Shown: piece by piece, positions 28,883 to 38,838 of the stretch | How the letters are laid out: every line of letters begins with the position of its first letter | How positions within the stretch are numbered: the first letter of the stretch is position 1 | Source of the DNA: Virgibacillus sp. NKC19-16 | Lineage (GTDB): Bacteria > Bacillota > Bacilli > Bacillales > Amphibacillaceae | Assembly (NCBI RefSeq): GCF_021560035.1 | Contig: NZ_CP074373.1 | Location: forward strand, 1,794,001-1,858,000 | DNA: 64,000 bases | Direction of reading: 5' to 3' | Program-made: the position numbers and the translations under genes | Notes under the pieces: model-generated | Databases searched by the model: none | What the model was told of the DNA's origin: nothing | Seen by the model: the letters and a program-made list of their open reading frames with translations, nothing else

Positions 28883-28900
28883 AGACCAACCAATTGGTCT
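28883..28900. promoter_or_regulatory. Palindromic operator candidate before the acyl-CoA dehydrogenase operon
   Basis: AGACCAACCAATTGGTCT: perfect 7-bp arms (AGACCAA/TTGGTCT) around CCAA, 15 bases before the Shine-Dalgarno. Size and symmetry suit a TetR-family repressor of acyl-CoA catabolism. No regulator gene is adjacent. Confidence 0.6.
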
Positions 28901-28926
28901 TACCGCTAAAATACAGGGGGATGATC

Positions 28927-30069
28927 ATGAATTTTGAATTAACAAAAGAACAACGTATGGTTAAAAAAATGGTTAAGGAATTTGCAGATGAGGTTATTCA
29001 ACCAAGAGCGATTGAGATTGATAAAGAAGCTAAATTCCCTGTCGATACCTTCGATCAAATGGGTGAGCTGGGGTTATTAGGAATCCCATTTCCAGAAGAA
29101 TATGGTGGATCCGGTGGTGATACACTTTCCTATATATTAGCAGTTGAGGAAATTGGCCGTGTATGTGGAAGCACCGGTTTAAGCTATGCTGCGGCAGTTT
29201 CTCTCGGGGCAAGCCCAATTTATGCTTTTGGAACTGATGAACAGAAGGAAAAATTTCTAACACCATTAGCTGAAGGAAAAGCTTTAGGTTCGTTTGGATT
29301 AACCGAACCGAATGCCGGATCAGATGCTGGTGGTACACAAACAACTGCTGTGGAAGATGGAGAAGACTATATTATTAATGGAGAAAAATCCTTTATTACG
29401 AATGCGAGTTTTGCAAAGACTGTAATCGTTACGGCTGTTACAGGGAAGAATGAAAAAGGCAAAAACATTATTTCAGCTATTATTGTTCCGACAGATACAG
29501 AAGGCATGACCATTACAAGTAATTACGACAAAATGGGCGTTCGTGGATCAGATACAGCAGAGATTGTGCTTGAAAATGTACGCGTTTCCAAAAAAAATCT
29601 TCTCGGGGATTCCCAAAAAGGATTTAATCAATTCCTGCATACATTGGATGGGGGGAGAATATCCATCGCAGCACTTGGACTTGGGATTGCTCAAGGGTCA
29701 CTGGACAGGGCGTTAAGCTATGCAAAAGAAAGAACCCAGTTTAAAAAACCAATTTCCAGCTTCCAGGCAATACAATTTAAACTTGCCGACATGTCTATGG
29801 AAGTTGAACTCGCCAGAAATATAGTACATAAGGCAGCATGGTTAAAAGATAATGGGAAACCTTTTGGGAAAGAAGCAGCGTATGCAAAACTTTATGCAAC
29901 GGAAACCGCTTTTCGTTCAGCAAATGAGGCTGTTCAAATTCACGGTGGATATGGATATATGCGTGAATATGAAGTGGAAAGATATTTACGTGATGCAAAG
30001 CTTTTGGAGATTGGAGAAGGTACGTCTGAGATTCAGCGTGTAGTTATTGCGAGACAACTAGGCTGCTAG
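28927..30069 (+). CDS. yngJ: Acyl-CoA dehydrogenase (isovaleryl-CoA-type), YngJ-like
   Basis: A 380-residue FAD-dependent acyl-CoA dehydrogenase. Family blocks [23 protein letters not shown], and near the end [22 protein letters not shown] are present. The context with a biotin-dependent carboxylase suggests isovaleryl-CoA dehydrogenase in leucine breakdown, but short-chain substrates are possible. ATG at 28927 is six bases after AGGGGG; frames further up lack a site. First gene of a five-gene operon; in B. subtilis the acyl-CoA synthetase yngI follows, which is missing here. Confidence 0.9.
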   Translation: MNFELTKEQRMVKKMVKEFADEVIQPRAIEIDKEAKFPVDTFDQMGELGLLGIPFPEEYGGSGGDTLSYILAVEEIGRVCGSTGLSYAAAVSLGASPIYAFGTDEQKEKFLTPLAEGKALGSFGLTEPNAGSDAGGTQTTAVEDGEDYIINGEKSFITNASFAKTVIVTAVTGKNEKGKNIISAIIVPTDTEGMTITSNYDKMGVRGSDTAEIVLENVRVSKKNLLGDSQKGFNQFLHTLDGGRISIAALGLGIAQGSLDRALSYAKERTQFKKPISSFQAIQFKLADMSMEVELARNIVHKAAWLKDNGKPFGKEAAYAKLYATETAFRSANEAVQIHGGYGYMREYEVERYLRDAKLLEIGEGTSEIQRVVIARQLGC

Positions 30070-30097
30070 AAATCTAAAACAATAGGGGAGAAGTTTT

Positions 30098-31453
30098 ATG
30101 ATTAAAAAAGTGCTTATAGCAAATCGCGGAGAAATTGCTGCAAGAATCATACGAGGATGTAAAAAGCTTGCTATTCAAACAGTTGCAGTATATTCAGAAG
30201 CAGATCAAAAAGCTTCACATGTTACGTTGGCTGATGAGAGTTATTTAATTGGTCCCTCACGTGTAAATGAAAGTTATTTAAATGTGGACAAAATAATGGC
30301 TGTTGCCAAAGAAGCCGCAGTTGATGCGATTCATCCCGGCTATGGCTTTTTAAGTGAAAGTGACACCTTTGCAAAGAGATGCAGGGCAGAAGGTATGATC
30401 TTTATTGGCCCCAAAGCTGATGTAATGAAAAAGATGGGAAGTAAGATTGCTGCAAGAAAAGCAATGCAGGAAGCTGGTGTACCAGTAGTACCTGGAACAG
30501 ACGGAGGAGTAATATCTGTTGAGGAAGCGATAGAGGCAGCCCGGGAAATAGGCTATCCAATCATGTTAAAAGCTTCTGCCGGTGGTGGGGGAATAGGTAT
30601 GCAAGTGGTACAATCTGATACGGAATTAATAAAAGCATATGAGAGTAATTCGAAGCGGGCATTATCATTTTTTGGTGATGGAGCTATGTTTGTAGAAAAA
30701 AAGTTAGAGAACGCTCGCCATATTGAAATTCAGCTTTTAGCAGATCATCATGGAAATGCTGTACATTTATTCGAACGGGAATGCTCTATTCAGCGGCGTA
30801 ATCAAAAGGTGATTGAAGAGGCCCCCTCCCAATTTGTATCTGAAAGAACTCGTGACGCAATGGGGGATGCTGCTGTTAACGCTGCAAAAGCACTTGGTTA
30901 TACAAGTGCGGGTACGATTGAATTTTTAGTAGATGAGAAGGAAAATTTCTATTTCCTTGAAATGAATACTAGAATCCAAGTTGAGCATCCGGTTACGGAA
31001 GAAATTACTGGATTAGATATCGTTGAAGAACAAATAAACATTGCTAATGGCGAAAAATTAAAATTAACCCAAGAGGATCTAACGATTGATGGACATGCGA
31101 TAGAAGCACGCATTTATGCAGAAGATCCAGTTACATTCTTTCCATCACCAGGGAAAATAACGGAATTTAAAGTCCCTTCAGGAGATTTTATACGTAATGA
31201 AATTGCTGTGGGAAACAATGATGAAGTCACCCCGTTTTATGATCCGATGATTGGTAAGCTAATTGTTAAAGGTGCAAATAGAGAAGAAGCAATTTTGAAA
31301 TTTAAAGATGCACTTAATAACTATAAAATTGAGGGAATTAAAACGAACATACCAATGTTATTAAAGGTCGCAGATAGTCCGCAATTTAAAGCTGGAAATA
31401 CGACCACGTCGTTTGTACAGGATCACTATTTACCATTAGTAAAATCAAAATAG
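30098..31453 (+). CDS. yngH: Biotin carboxylase subunit of an acyl-CoA carboxylase (YngH-like)
   Basis: A 451-residue ATP-grasp biotin carboxylase: N-terminal VLIANRGEIAARIIRGCKKL, ATP-binding glycine loop KASAGGGGIGMQ, catalytic block HIEIQLLADHHGNAVHLFER followed by ECSIQRRNQKVIEEAPS, and EMNTRIQVEHPVTE. It carboxylates the biotin of the carrier encoded 13 bases downstream. With the YngE-like carboxyltransferase it should form a methylcrotonyl-CoA or propionyl-CoA-type carboxylase; the housekeeping AccC would lie with accB. Confidence 0.94.
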   Translation: MIKKVLIANRGEIAARIIRGCKKLAIQTVAVYSEADQKASHVTLADESYLIGPSRVNESYLNVDKIMAVAKEAAVDAIHPGYGFLSESDTFAKRCRAEGMIFIGPKADVMKKMGSKIAARKAMQEAGVPVVPGTDGGVISVEEAIEAAREIGYPIMLKASAGGGGIGMQVVQSDTELIKAYESNSKRALSFFGDGAMFVEKKLENARHIEIQLLADHHGNAVHLFERECSIQRRNQKVIEEAPSQFVSERTRDAMGDAAVNAAKALGYTSAGTIEFLVDEKENFYFLEMNTRIQVEHPVTEEITGLDIVEEQINIANGEKLKLTQEDLTIDGHAIEARIYAEDPVTFFPSPGKITEFKVPSGDFIRNEIAVGNNDEVTPFYDPMIGKLIVKGANREEAILKFKDALNNYKIEGIKTNIPMLLKVADSPQFKAGNTTTSFVQDHYLPLVKSK

Positions 31454-31466
31454 GGAGGAACTATTT

Positions 31467-31682
31467 ATGCAGGAAGTTAAAGCGAGTATGGCAGGAAACG
31501 TTTGGAAAATTATGGTGAATGAGGGAGACAGTGTCGAAGAAGATCAAGATATTGTAATTTTAGAGTCTATGAAAATGGAAATTCCAATTACTGCAGAAGA
31601 AGCTGGAACAGTTAAGGAATTAAAGATAGCTGAAGGCGATTTTGTCAATGAGGATGATGTTATTGCGATTATAAGCGACTAA
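31467..31682 (+). CDS. yngHB: Biotin/lipoyl carrier protein (YngHB-like)
   Basis: A 71-residue biotin carboxyl carrier protein made only of the biotinyl domain. The acceptor lysine lies in ILESMKMEIPI, about residue 36. There is no N-terminal extension, so this is the short free-standing carrier. It moves carboxyl groups between the biotin carboxylase just upstream and the carboxyltransferase at 32.5 kb. GGGAGGAAC precedes the ATG. Confidence 0.95.
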   Translation: MQEVKASMAGNVWKIMVNEGDSVEEDQDIVILESMKMEIPITAEEAGTVKELKIAEGDFVNEDDVIAIISD

Positions 31683-31724
31683 TCGTCATTAGGGTGAGAT
31701 ATAGTCCGCGTGAGGAGGCTAACA

Positions 31725-32504
31725 ATGGGGCTTGTAGATTTAAAAATAATTGAAGATCATATTGCGGTTATTACATTAAATAGACCGGAAGCTGCAAACG
31801 CCATGTCTAAGGCTTTACTCGATGAGCTTAATCAAACGATTAGTAAGGTAGAGCAGGACAAATCCGTTTACTGCACAATTATTACCGGCTCTAGCAAAAA
31901 GGCTTTCAGTGCTGGTGCAGATTTAAAAGAGCGTAGAGGAATGGCAGATGATCAAGTAATAGAAGCTGTACAGTATATAGGTAGTACGATTTCCGCTATT
32001 GAAAAGATGCGTATGCCTGTAATTGCTGCACTAAATGGGGTAGCTTTTGGTGGCGGGCTTGAACTGGCTTTAGCATGTGACCTTCGAATAGCTGCTGATC
32101 ATGCAAAAGTGGGATTGACAGAAACGTCACTTGCAATTATTCCAGGAGCCGGTGGTACGCAGCGCCTGCCTCGCTTAATTGGTTTAGGGCAGGCAAAACG
32201 CTTAATTTATACCGCCAAACCCCTTCAGGCTGACGAAGCATTAACCATTGGATTAGTTGAAGAAGTTGTCCAAGCAGATGACTTGTTGAATGAGGCGATT
32301 CAGCTGGCAAAAACAATAGCAATGAATGGTCCGCTAGCGTTACGACAGGCTAAAATAGCGATTGACAAGGGTATGCAAACAGATGTTTCTACAGGTTTAG
32401 CATTAGAGCATTTAAGCTATAAAGAAACAATACCAACAAACGATCGAATAGAAGGCTTAGCAGCTTTTAAAGAAAAAAGAAAGCCTGAGTATAAAGGAAA
32501 TTAG
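31725..32504 (+). CDS. yngF: Enoyl-CoA hydratase/isomerase (methylglutaconyl-CoA hydratase-like, YngF)
   Basis: A 259-residue crotonase-fold enzyme. The oxyanion-hole segments are SAGADLKER and ALNGVAFGGGLELALACDLR, and both catalytic glutamates are plausible (LELAL; GLTETSLAIIPGAGGTQRLP). In leucine catabolism it would hydrate 3-methylglutaconyl-CoA. ATG at 31725 follows TGAGGAGG; the frame extends 15 bases further without a site. In B. subtilis the HMG-CoA lyase gene yngG lies between yngHB and yngF; here only 42 bases separate them, so it is absent. Confidence 0.92.
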   Translation: MGLVDLKIIEDHIAVITLNRPEAANAMSKALLDELNQTISKVEQDKSVYCTIITGSSKKAFSAGADLKERRGMADDQVIEAVQYIGSTISAIEKMRMPVIAALNGVAFGGGLELALACDLRIAADHAKVGLTETSLAIIPGAGGTQRLPRLIGLGQAKRLIYTAKPLQADEALTIGLVEEVVQADDLLNEAIQLAKTIAMNGPLALRQAKIAIDKGMQTDVSTGLALEHLSYKETIPTNDRIEGLAAFKEKRKPEYKGN

Positions 32505-32521
32505 ACGTAGGAGGTTACATA

Positions 32522-34051
32522 ATGTCTGATGTAGAAGATCTGCAAAATAGGGTGGAGAACATAAAAAAAGGAGGCCATGAAAAATACCATCAAAAAAATG
32601 AAGAAAAAGGAAAACACTTTGTTCGAAAACGATTAGAATTATTATTTGATGCTGGTATCGATATAGAGGATGCTTTTTTTGCAAATAATATGGATGATTC
32701 ACTTCCATCAGATGGTGTAGTTACAGGGATTGGAAAAATAAACGGGCAACATGTTTGTGTTATGGCAAATGACTCTACTGTAAAGGCTGGTTCTTGGGGA
32801 AAAAGAACAGTAGAAAAAATTATTCGTATCCAGGAAACAGCTGAAAAATTAGAAGTACCTATGTTATATTTAGTCGATTCAGCTGGAGCAAGAATTACAG
32901 ACCAAATTGAAATGTTCCCGGGCCGTCGTGGTGCAGGCCGAATTTTCCATAACCAGATTAAACTATCAGGACGGGTGCCGCAAGTCTGTCTGTTATTTGG
33001 GCCATCTGCTGCAGGCGGAGCATATATCCCAGCATTTTGTGACATTGTTATTATGGTGGACGGCAATGCATCCATGTATCTTGGTTCACCTCGAATGGCG
33101 GAGAAAGTAATCGGGGAAAAAGTGAGTCTTGAAGAAATGGGTGGAGCAAAAATGCATGCTTCTATATCCGGTGTTGGTGATGTTTTGGTTAAATCGGAGG
33201 AAGAAGCTATCAAATACGCTCGCAATTATTTAAGTTATTTTCCCGCTAATTTCAGAAAAAGAGCAAGTGAGGCAGAAGCAAAGACAGCTAAATCTTTTGA
33301 GAAGTCAATCACTGATTTAATTCCAGAAAATCAAAATGCTGCTTTTAATATGTATGATTTGATTAAACGACTTATTGATGAGGATAGCTTTTGTGAAATT
33401 AAAAAGAAATTTGCACCAGAGTTAATTACCGGATTAGCAAGGATTAATGGGAAATCGGTTGGGATCATCGCTAATCAGCCACGTATGAAAGGTGGAGTTC
33501 TTTTTCCGGATTCCGCAGATAAAGCAGCAAAATTTATTCAGTTGTGTGACGCGTTTAACATTTCATTGCTATTCCTGGCAGATGTACCAGGGTTTATGAT
33601 TGGTACAAAGGTAGAGCAGGCAGGGATTATTCGTCATGGAGCTAAAATGTTGGCAACAATGAGCGAGGCAACGGTTCCAAAAATTTCTGTTATTGTCAGA
33701 AAAGCTTATGGTGCAGGGTTATACGCAATGGCGGGCCCAGCCTTTGAGCCGGATTGTTGTATAGCTTTACCAAGTGCACAAATTGCGGTAATGGGGCCAG
33801 AAGCAGCAGTGAATGCTGTTTACGCAAATAAGATTGCAGAATTGCCGGAAGAAGAGCGCCCTGCTTTTATTAAGGAGAAACAGGATGAATATAAAGACAA
33901 TATCGATATTTATCGCTTAGCATCTGAAATGGTAATTGATGCAGTCGTTGAGCCGGATAAATTGAGAGATGAATTGACACGCAGGTTCACGATATATGAA
34001 GCAAAAAACGTTTCTTTTACGGAGAGAAAGCATGGTGTATATCCAGTTTAA
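32522..34051 (+). CDS. yngE: Acyl-CoA carboxylase, carboxyltransferase subunit (YngE-like)
   Basis: A 509-residue carboxyltransferase with two crotonase-like halves: VDSAGARITDQIEMFPGRRG, GPSAAGGAYIPAFCDI and MYLGSPRMAEKVIGE in the first, and LLFLADVPGFMIGTKVEQAG with AYGAGLYAMAG in the second. It transfers carboxybiotin's carboxyl to methylcrotonyl-CoA or propionyl-CoA. YngE-type proteins are usually assigned to leucine degradation. Last gene of the operon; a strong hairpin follows directly. Confidence 0.93.
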   Translation: MSDVEDLQNRVENIKKGGHEKYHQKNEEKGKHFVRKRLELLFDAGIDIEDAFFANNMDDSLPSDGVVTGIGKINGQHVCVMANDSTVKAGSWGKRTVEKIIRIQETAEKLEVPMLYLVDSAGARITDQIEMFPGRRGAGRIFHNQIKLSGRVPQVCLLFGPSAAGGAYIPAFCDIVIMVDGNASMYLGSPRMAEKVIGEKVSLEEMGGAKMHASISGVGDVLVKSEEEAIKYARNYLSYFPANFRKRASEAEAKTAKSFEKSITDLIPENQNAAFNMYDLIKRLIDEDSFCEIKKKFAPELITGLARINGKSVGIIANQPRMKGGVLFPDSADKAAKFIQLCDAFNISLLFLADVPGFMIGTKVEQAGIIRHGAKMLATMSEATVPKISVIVRKAYGAGLYAMAGPAFEPDCCIALPSAQIAVMGPEAAVNAVYANKIAELPEEERPAFIKEKQDEYKDNIDIYRLASEMVIDAVVEPDKLRDELTRRFTIYEAKNVSFTERKHGVYPV

Positions 34052-34055
34052 TTGT

Positions 34056-34092
34056 TAAAGCTTTGGTATTTTATAATATCAAAGCTTTTTTA
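34056..34092 (+). terminator. Terminator of the acyl-CoA carboxylase operon
   Basis: AAAGCTTTGGTATT pairs with AATATCAAAGCTTT (one mismatch-type pair) around TTAT, followed by TTTTA. Confidence 0.9.
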
Positions 34093-34257
34093 TATCACAA
34101 TGCTGTGAAATACATATAATAACGTAGACTGTATTATTTAATTCACAATAATATTATTATGTAAACTATAATTTAATAAGAAATAATGTAGAAAAATACG
34201 GTTTAATCTCGTATAATAGATCCTAGTAGGTATATGAGAAAGGACTTGAACAGCTAG

Positions 34258-37200
34258 ATGCTAAATGTAATGCAAACACATGTCAGATTACAGCACATAG
34301 TAGCCCTTCATAAAGTTATGATTAACAACAACGATAAATTAAATGCTGCAAAAATGATGGATATTTATGAAAAAATTGAAAAAGGTGAACTAGCGATTAG
34401 TTTTGCTGGGCATTTTTCTGCTGGAAAATCATCGATGATAAACGCCCTTTTAGGGGAAGACATTTTACCGAAAAGTCCGATCCCAACGAGTGCCAATGTC
34501 GTTAAAATTAATTCTGGCGAAGGAGTAGCACGCGTATTTTTTAAACATAGTCAACCTGTCGAATATACGGAACCTTATGATATGGATCGGATTAAAGCAT
34601 ATTCCATGGAGAAGGATTCAATTGAGAAAATCGAAATAAGCACTGGAAAAAGGGTTGTTCCTGAAGACGCTGCAATCATAGACACACCGGGAATTGATGC
34701 TGCAAATGATGCTGATCGATTAATGACGGAGGCTTCATTACACCTTGTAGATGTATTATTTTATGTGATGGATTATAATCATGTCCAATCTGAGGTTAAT
34801 TTACATTTTTTAAAGTCGTTGCAACAAAAGCGTATTCCATTTTACGTAATTATTAATCAAATTGATAAACATGATGAAGAAGAAATCCGATTTGAAGCAT
34901 TTGCAGAAAGTATTAAACAAACGTTTGATCAGTGGGGGTTATTTCCGAAAAACATCTTTTATTCCTCATTAGTGTATTCCTCATCAAAATATAATCAGTT
35001 TGAAGAAATAAAACAGATACTTTTTTCAATGATGAGTAAGAATAAGGAAGCATTTTTAAATAATGATAATGCTGTTCAACAAATAATGAAGGATCACAAA
35101 CATTTTTTGAAAACACAATATGATGATCTTATTGATGTTACAAATGAACCTGAAAATAATGTCGAGGAAATGGGTGCAATAGAAGCAAAACTAACGCAGT
35201 TGAAAAATGAATCGGCGAAATTGGAAAAAGATTTTCAACATGAATTACAAAATACATTAAATAATGCATACTTAATGCCTGCTAGTATTCGAGATAAAGC
35301 TAAAGTCTTTCTACAGTCACAGCAGAAAGATTTTAAAGTAGGTTTACTTGCTACTAAAAAGAAGACTGCTGAAGAAAAAAAGAAAAGATCGGATGCTTTT
35401 TTAGCATCATTGCAAGAAAACATAGAGGCATCTGTTCAGTGGAAACTTCAAGATAAATTTATACAATTGGTAAAAAGTTATGATATGAACGATCAGCAAC
35501 TTCAAAAGTTTATTCAGGACTTGTCTATTACTTACACACATGAGGATCTTATGAGACTCATAAAATCCGGTGCAAAAGTAAATGGGGATTATATATTGAA
35601 CTATACAAGTGATGTGGCTGCTGATATTAAACAACAATTTAGGAAAAGTGCACGCTCCCTGTGGGAATTCATTCATCAAGTCTTAACAAATAAAAATGAG
35701 GAAGTAATTTCAGCGTATGAGGAAAGGTTCACACAGTTACAGGAAGCGCAAGCATTGAAAATCGAACAGGACATGCTTCAAGCAGAATTAAAAGTGAAAT
35801 ACAGTCATATAGACAAACAGTTTCGTGCCCCTGATTGTGATGAAGAAGCCTGGCGCATCATTCAAAATGAGAGAAAATCTAAACAGAAACAACCTATTTC
35901 ACGAATAGATACGCCAAAGCAGAATCAAAATATTACCGTTAATATGAACGACGAACCAGCAGAAGTAGAAACAAAAGTGAAAAGTATACAATCAATAGAG
36001 CCTGTTCTTGAGAGTGTTAGTGAGACACTAGAGGTAATCGGAGATCTGCCAGGATTTCAAACATTAATGAGTGACCTGAAAGACAAACAGCATCGGTTAA
36101 CAAATCGCACGTATACCATTGCGCTTTTTGGTGCATTTAGTGCGGGTAAATCCTCTTTTGCGAATGCATTACTTGGGGAAAGTGTATTGCCAGTTTCACC
36201 AAATCCGACAACCGCCGCTGTAAATCGGATTTGCCCTATAACAAGCCGGAATAAGCATGGTACTGTAGACGTTAGGTTGAAGGATCGAGATGTGTTAAGG
36301 AAAGATATTTTATCAGTTACGAAGAATTTTTCTCCACCGGATATGGATGTTGAAGCATTATTGCAGTGGGTTCAAGATAAGGGTATTCATCAAAATCCCC
36401 AGTTAAATAAAATGTATCAATCGTATTTACAGGCATTGATTTCGGGTTTCCCTGAAAATAAGAACTCTATAGGAAAGACGGTTACAATTACGGTAAGTGA
36501 GTTCACGAAATATGTAACGGATGAAACAAAGGCATGTTATATTGAGTTAATCGATCTCTATTATGATTGCTCTTTAACTCGTCAGGGAATAACATTGGTT
36601 GATACGCCTGGCGCAGATTCTGTAAACGCCCGTCATACCAATGTAGCCTTTAACTATATCAAACATGCTGATGCAATTTTATATGTAACCTATTATAACC
36701 ATGCGTTATCACGTGCGGATAAAGATTTTCTCATGCAATTGGGACGTGTGAAGGAAGCATTCCAGTTAGATAAAATGTTTTTTGTAGTGAATGCTGCTGA
36801 TTTAGCAGTAGATGACGAGGAACTGACATTAGTTACACAGTATGTCCAGGAACAGTTGATTGAACTGGGCATTCGTTTGCCTAGAGTTTACCCGTTATCA
36901 AGCAAGCTGGCTTTAAAAAGTAAACAAAGCAAGCAGGATCTCAATGAACAGATGCAGCAATTTGAAGACAGTTTCTATCACTTCATTCATAATGATTTGA
37001 GCCTACTGACTGTAGAGGCTACGTTATGGGATATTAAACGTGTCTATCAAACACTAAAACATTATATGGAGTCATTGCATCTTGATCAAAAGGAAAAAAA
37101 CAATCGGAAACACGATTTGTTATCAAAAAAAGATACATTCACACAAAAGCTCACAAAGCTTAACACAGACATTTATAAAGATCAGATAGCACAAAAAATA

Positions 37201-37881
37201 GAGAAGCAGTTGTTTTATGTACTCGAGAGGCTGGCCATCCGGTATCATGATATATTCAAAGAATCGTTTAATCCGACAACGATAACGGAATCAGGAAGAA
37301 AAGCCCAGTATCAGTTAAGAAATGCATTACAAAACTTAATTGATTATGTTGGTTTTGAGCTATTACAAGAGGTTCAAGCTGTTTCTTTAAGGGTGGAGGC
37401 GACCATTCAATCACATGTTGCTGAAGTATACGGTAAATTAGTTGACAGCAGCAAAGAAGTTGAAGAAACATTTAGTTTACCGAATTTTGACCAAGTAGAA
37501 CTGGTAACGCCGCCCTATAAAAGAGCTCTTCAGGAAATAGTATTTTCAGAATTTGATAACGTATTTGCAATGTATAATGGAACAAAGGCTTTCTTTGTGA
37601 AAAATGAAAAGGCAGTAATGAAAGAACAGCTCTATACAGTACTGGAGCCATATGAAAAACAGTATATCGATGAAAACAAATTGATTATGAACAAAACGTA
37701 TTTGGAGCAATGGGATAAAATAATCGAAAACATAAAACAAGAAGCAATAGAAAATATAGACGCGCAGATTAACAATTATTTAGAAATCATGGAATCATCG
37801 GTTGATATGGAACGTCTAACAGAAAAACTTCATGTTTTGGATCGCATAATAGATCAGCATGCTATAGGGGATGTGCAGTAA
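34258..37881 (+). CDS. dynA: Two-headed bacterial dynamin DynA
   Basis: A 1207-residue tandem dynamin-like GTPase. The first G domain has G1 GHFSAGKSSM (about 51) and G3 DTPGID; the second has G1 GAFSAGKSSF (about 625) and DTPGAD. Long helical, coiled-coil stalk regions follow each. B. subtilis DynA (YpbR, about 1190 residues) tethers and fuses membranes without nucleotide and protects against phage and pore-forming agents. The start is ATG at 34258 with AAAGGA about 13 bases upstream; ATG at 34270 is possible. ypcP begins immediately after the stop codon. Confidence 0.95.
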   Translation: MLNVMQTHVRLQHIVALHKVMINNNDKLNAAKMMDIYEKIEKGELAISFAGHFSAGKSSMINALLGEDILPKSPIPTSANVVKINSGEGVARVFFKHSQPVEYTEPYDMDRIKAYSMEKDSIEKIEISTGKRVVPEDAAIIDTPGIDAANDADRLMTEASLHLVDVLFYVMDYNHVQSEVNLHFLKSLQQKRIPFYVIINQIDKHDEEEIRFEAFAESIKQTFDQWGLFPKNIFYSSLVYSSSKYNQFEEIKQILFSMMSKNKEAFLNNDNAVQQIMKDHKHFLKTQYDDLIDVTNEPENNVEEMGAIEAKLTQLKNESAKLEKDFQHELQNTLNNAYLMPASIRDKAKVFLQSQQKDFKVGLLATKKKTAEEKKKRSDAFLASLQENIEASVQWKLQDKFIQLVKSYDMNDQQLQKFIQDLSITYTHEDLMRLIKSGAKVNGDYILNYTSDVAADIKQQFRKSARSLWEFIHQVLTNKNEEVISAYEERFTQLQEAQALKIEQDMLQAELKVKYSHIDKQFRAPDCDEEAWRIIQNERKSKQKQPISRIDTPKQNQNITVNMNDEPAEVETKVKSIQSIEPVLESVSETLEVIGDLPGFQTLMSDLKDKQHRLTNRTYTIALFGAFSAGKSSFANALLGESVLPVSPNPTTAAVNRICPITSRNKHGTVDVRLKDRDVLRKDILSVTKNFSPPDMDVEALLQWVQDKGIHQNPQLNKMYQSYLQALISGFPENKNSIGKTVTITVSEFTKYVTDETKACYIELIDLYYDCSLTRQGITLVDTPGADSVNARHTNVAFNYIKHADAILYVTYYNHALSRADKDFLMQLGRVKEAFQLDKMFFVVNAADLAVDDEELTLVTQYVQEQLIELGIRLPRVYPLSSKLALKSKQSKQDLNEQMQQFEDSFYHFIHNDLSLLTVEATLWDIKRVYQTLKHYMESLHLDQKEKNNRKHDLLSKKDTFTQKLTKLNTDIYKDQIAQKIEKQLFYVLERLAIRYHDIFKESFNPTTITESGRKAQYQLRNALQNLIDYVGFELLQEVQAVSLRVEATIQSHVAEVYGKLVDSSKEVEETFSLPNFDQVELVTPPYKRALQEIVFSEFDNVFAMYNGTKAFFVKNEKAVMKEQLYTVLEPYEKQYIDENKLIMNKTYLEQWDKIIENIKQEAIENIDAQINNYLEIMESSVDMERLTEKLHVLDRIIDQHAIGDVQ

Positions 37882-38745
37882 TTGGAAAAACAAAAAATAT
37901 TATTGGTTGATGGTATGGCTTTATTGTTTCGCGGATTCTTCGCAACGGCTTTTCGTGGAAACTTTATGAAGACCAGTAAAGGAATACCAACAAATGGGGT
38001 ATATCAGTTTCTCCGGTATTTCTTAGATGCGACTGATACATTTCAGCCTACTCATATTATCTGTTGCTGGGATATGGGAAGTAAAACATTTCGCTCGGAG
38101 TTATATGATGGATATAAAGCAAACAGACAGGATCCACCGGAAGAACTGATTCCGCAATTTGATCTCGTTAAAGAAGTTGTCGAGGCGTTTAATATGCCTA
38201 ATATCGGTCTTGAAAACTTTGAAGCGGATGATTGTATAGGTACATTAGCAAAAGCGTACGGAATGGATAATGACGTGATCATTCTGACCGGTGACCAAGA
38301 TATCCTTCAACTTGTTGATAAAGGAATACGTGTTGCGATTATGAGAAAAGGACAGGGTAATTATGAAGTTTTTGATCACATGAACTTTTATGAAAAAAAG
38401 GGGATAACACCAAATCAAATCATTGATTTAAAGGGGTTAATGGGTGATACTTCAGACAATTATCCTGGAGTCAAAGGAATAGGTGAAAAAACAGCGCTGA
38501 AACTACTTCAAGAATATGAAACAATTGATCATTTACTTGAGAATATAGATAGACTGCCAAAAGGTGTTCAAACAAAAATAAATGCAAATATCGATATGCT
38601 TCACTTGTCAAGAAACCTTGCAGAAATAAAATGTGATGTTCCAATCACCTGTCAGTTGGATAGTGCATTATGGAAATACGATAGAACGAAGATTGAAGAG
38701 AAATTTGATGAGCTGGAATTTAAAAATCTGGCCAAATTATTATAA
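37882..38745 (+). CDS. ypcP: 5'-3' exonuclease / flap endonuclease YpcP
   Basis: A 287-residue stand-alone relative of the N-terminal nuclease domain of DNA polymerase I. Acidic metal-binding motifs appear in LLVDGMALLFRGFFA, FEADDCIGTLA, ILTGDQDILQL and MGDTSDNYPGVKGIGEKTA, the last including the helix-hairpin-helix. It removes RNA primers and flaps and overlaps functionally with Pol I in B. subtilis. The start is TTG at 37882, directly after the dynA stop, with ATAGGGGATG inside the end of dynA, so the genes are coupled. Confidence 0.94.
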   Translation: MEKQKILLVDGMALLFRGFFATAFRGNFMKTSKGIPTNGVYQFLRYFLDATDTFQPTHIICCWDMGSKTFRSELYDGYKANRQDPPEELIPQFDLVKEVVEAFNMPNIGLENFEADDCIGTLAKAYGMDNDVIILTGDQDILQLVDKGIRVAIMRKGQGNYEVFDHMNFYEKKGITPNQIIDLKGLMGDTSDNYPGVKGIGEKTALKLLQEYETIDHLLENIDRLPKGVQTKINANIDMLHLSRNLAEIKCDVPITCQLDSALWKYDRTKIEEKFDELEFKNLAKLL

Positions 38746-38838
38746 TTTCCTTGATCACTGTGCTTTTTCAATCTATTATCGTTTGTAAATGTATTGAGAT
38801 TATCATTTTTTCTTGTACAGACAAATATTATAACATTG

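Noticed and set aside
32590-33225. 211-residue open frame antisense to the carboxyltransferase gene
   Set aside because: The opposite frame carries all carboxyltransferase motifs; the antisense reading has no recognisable domain.
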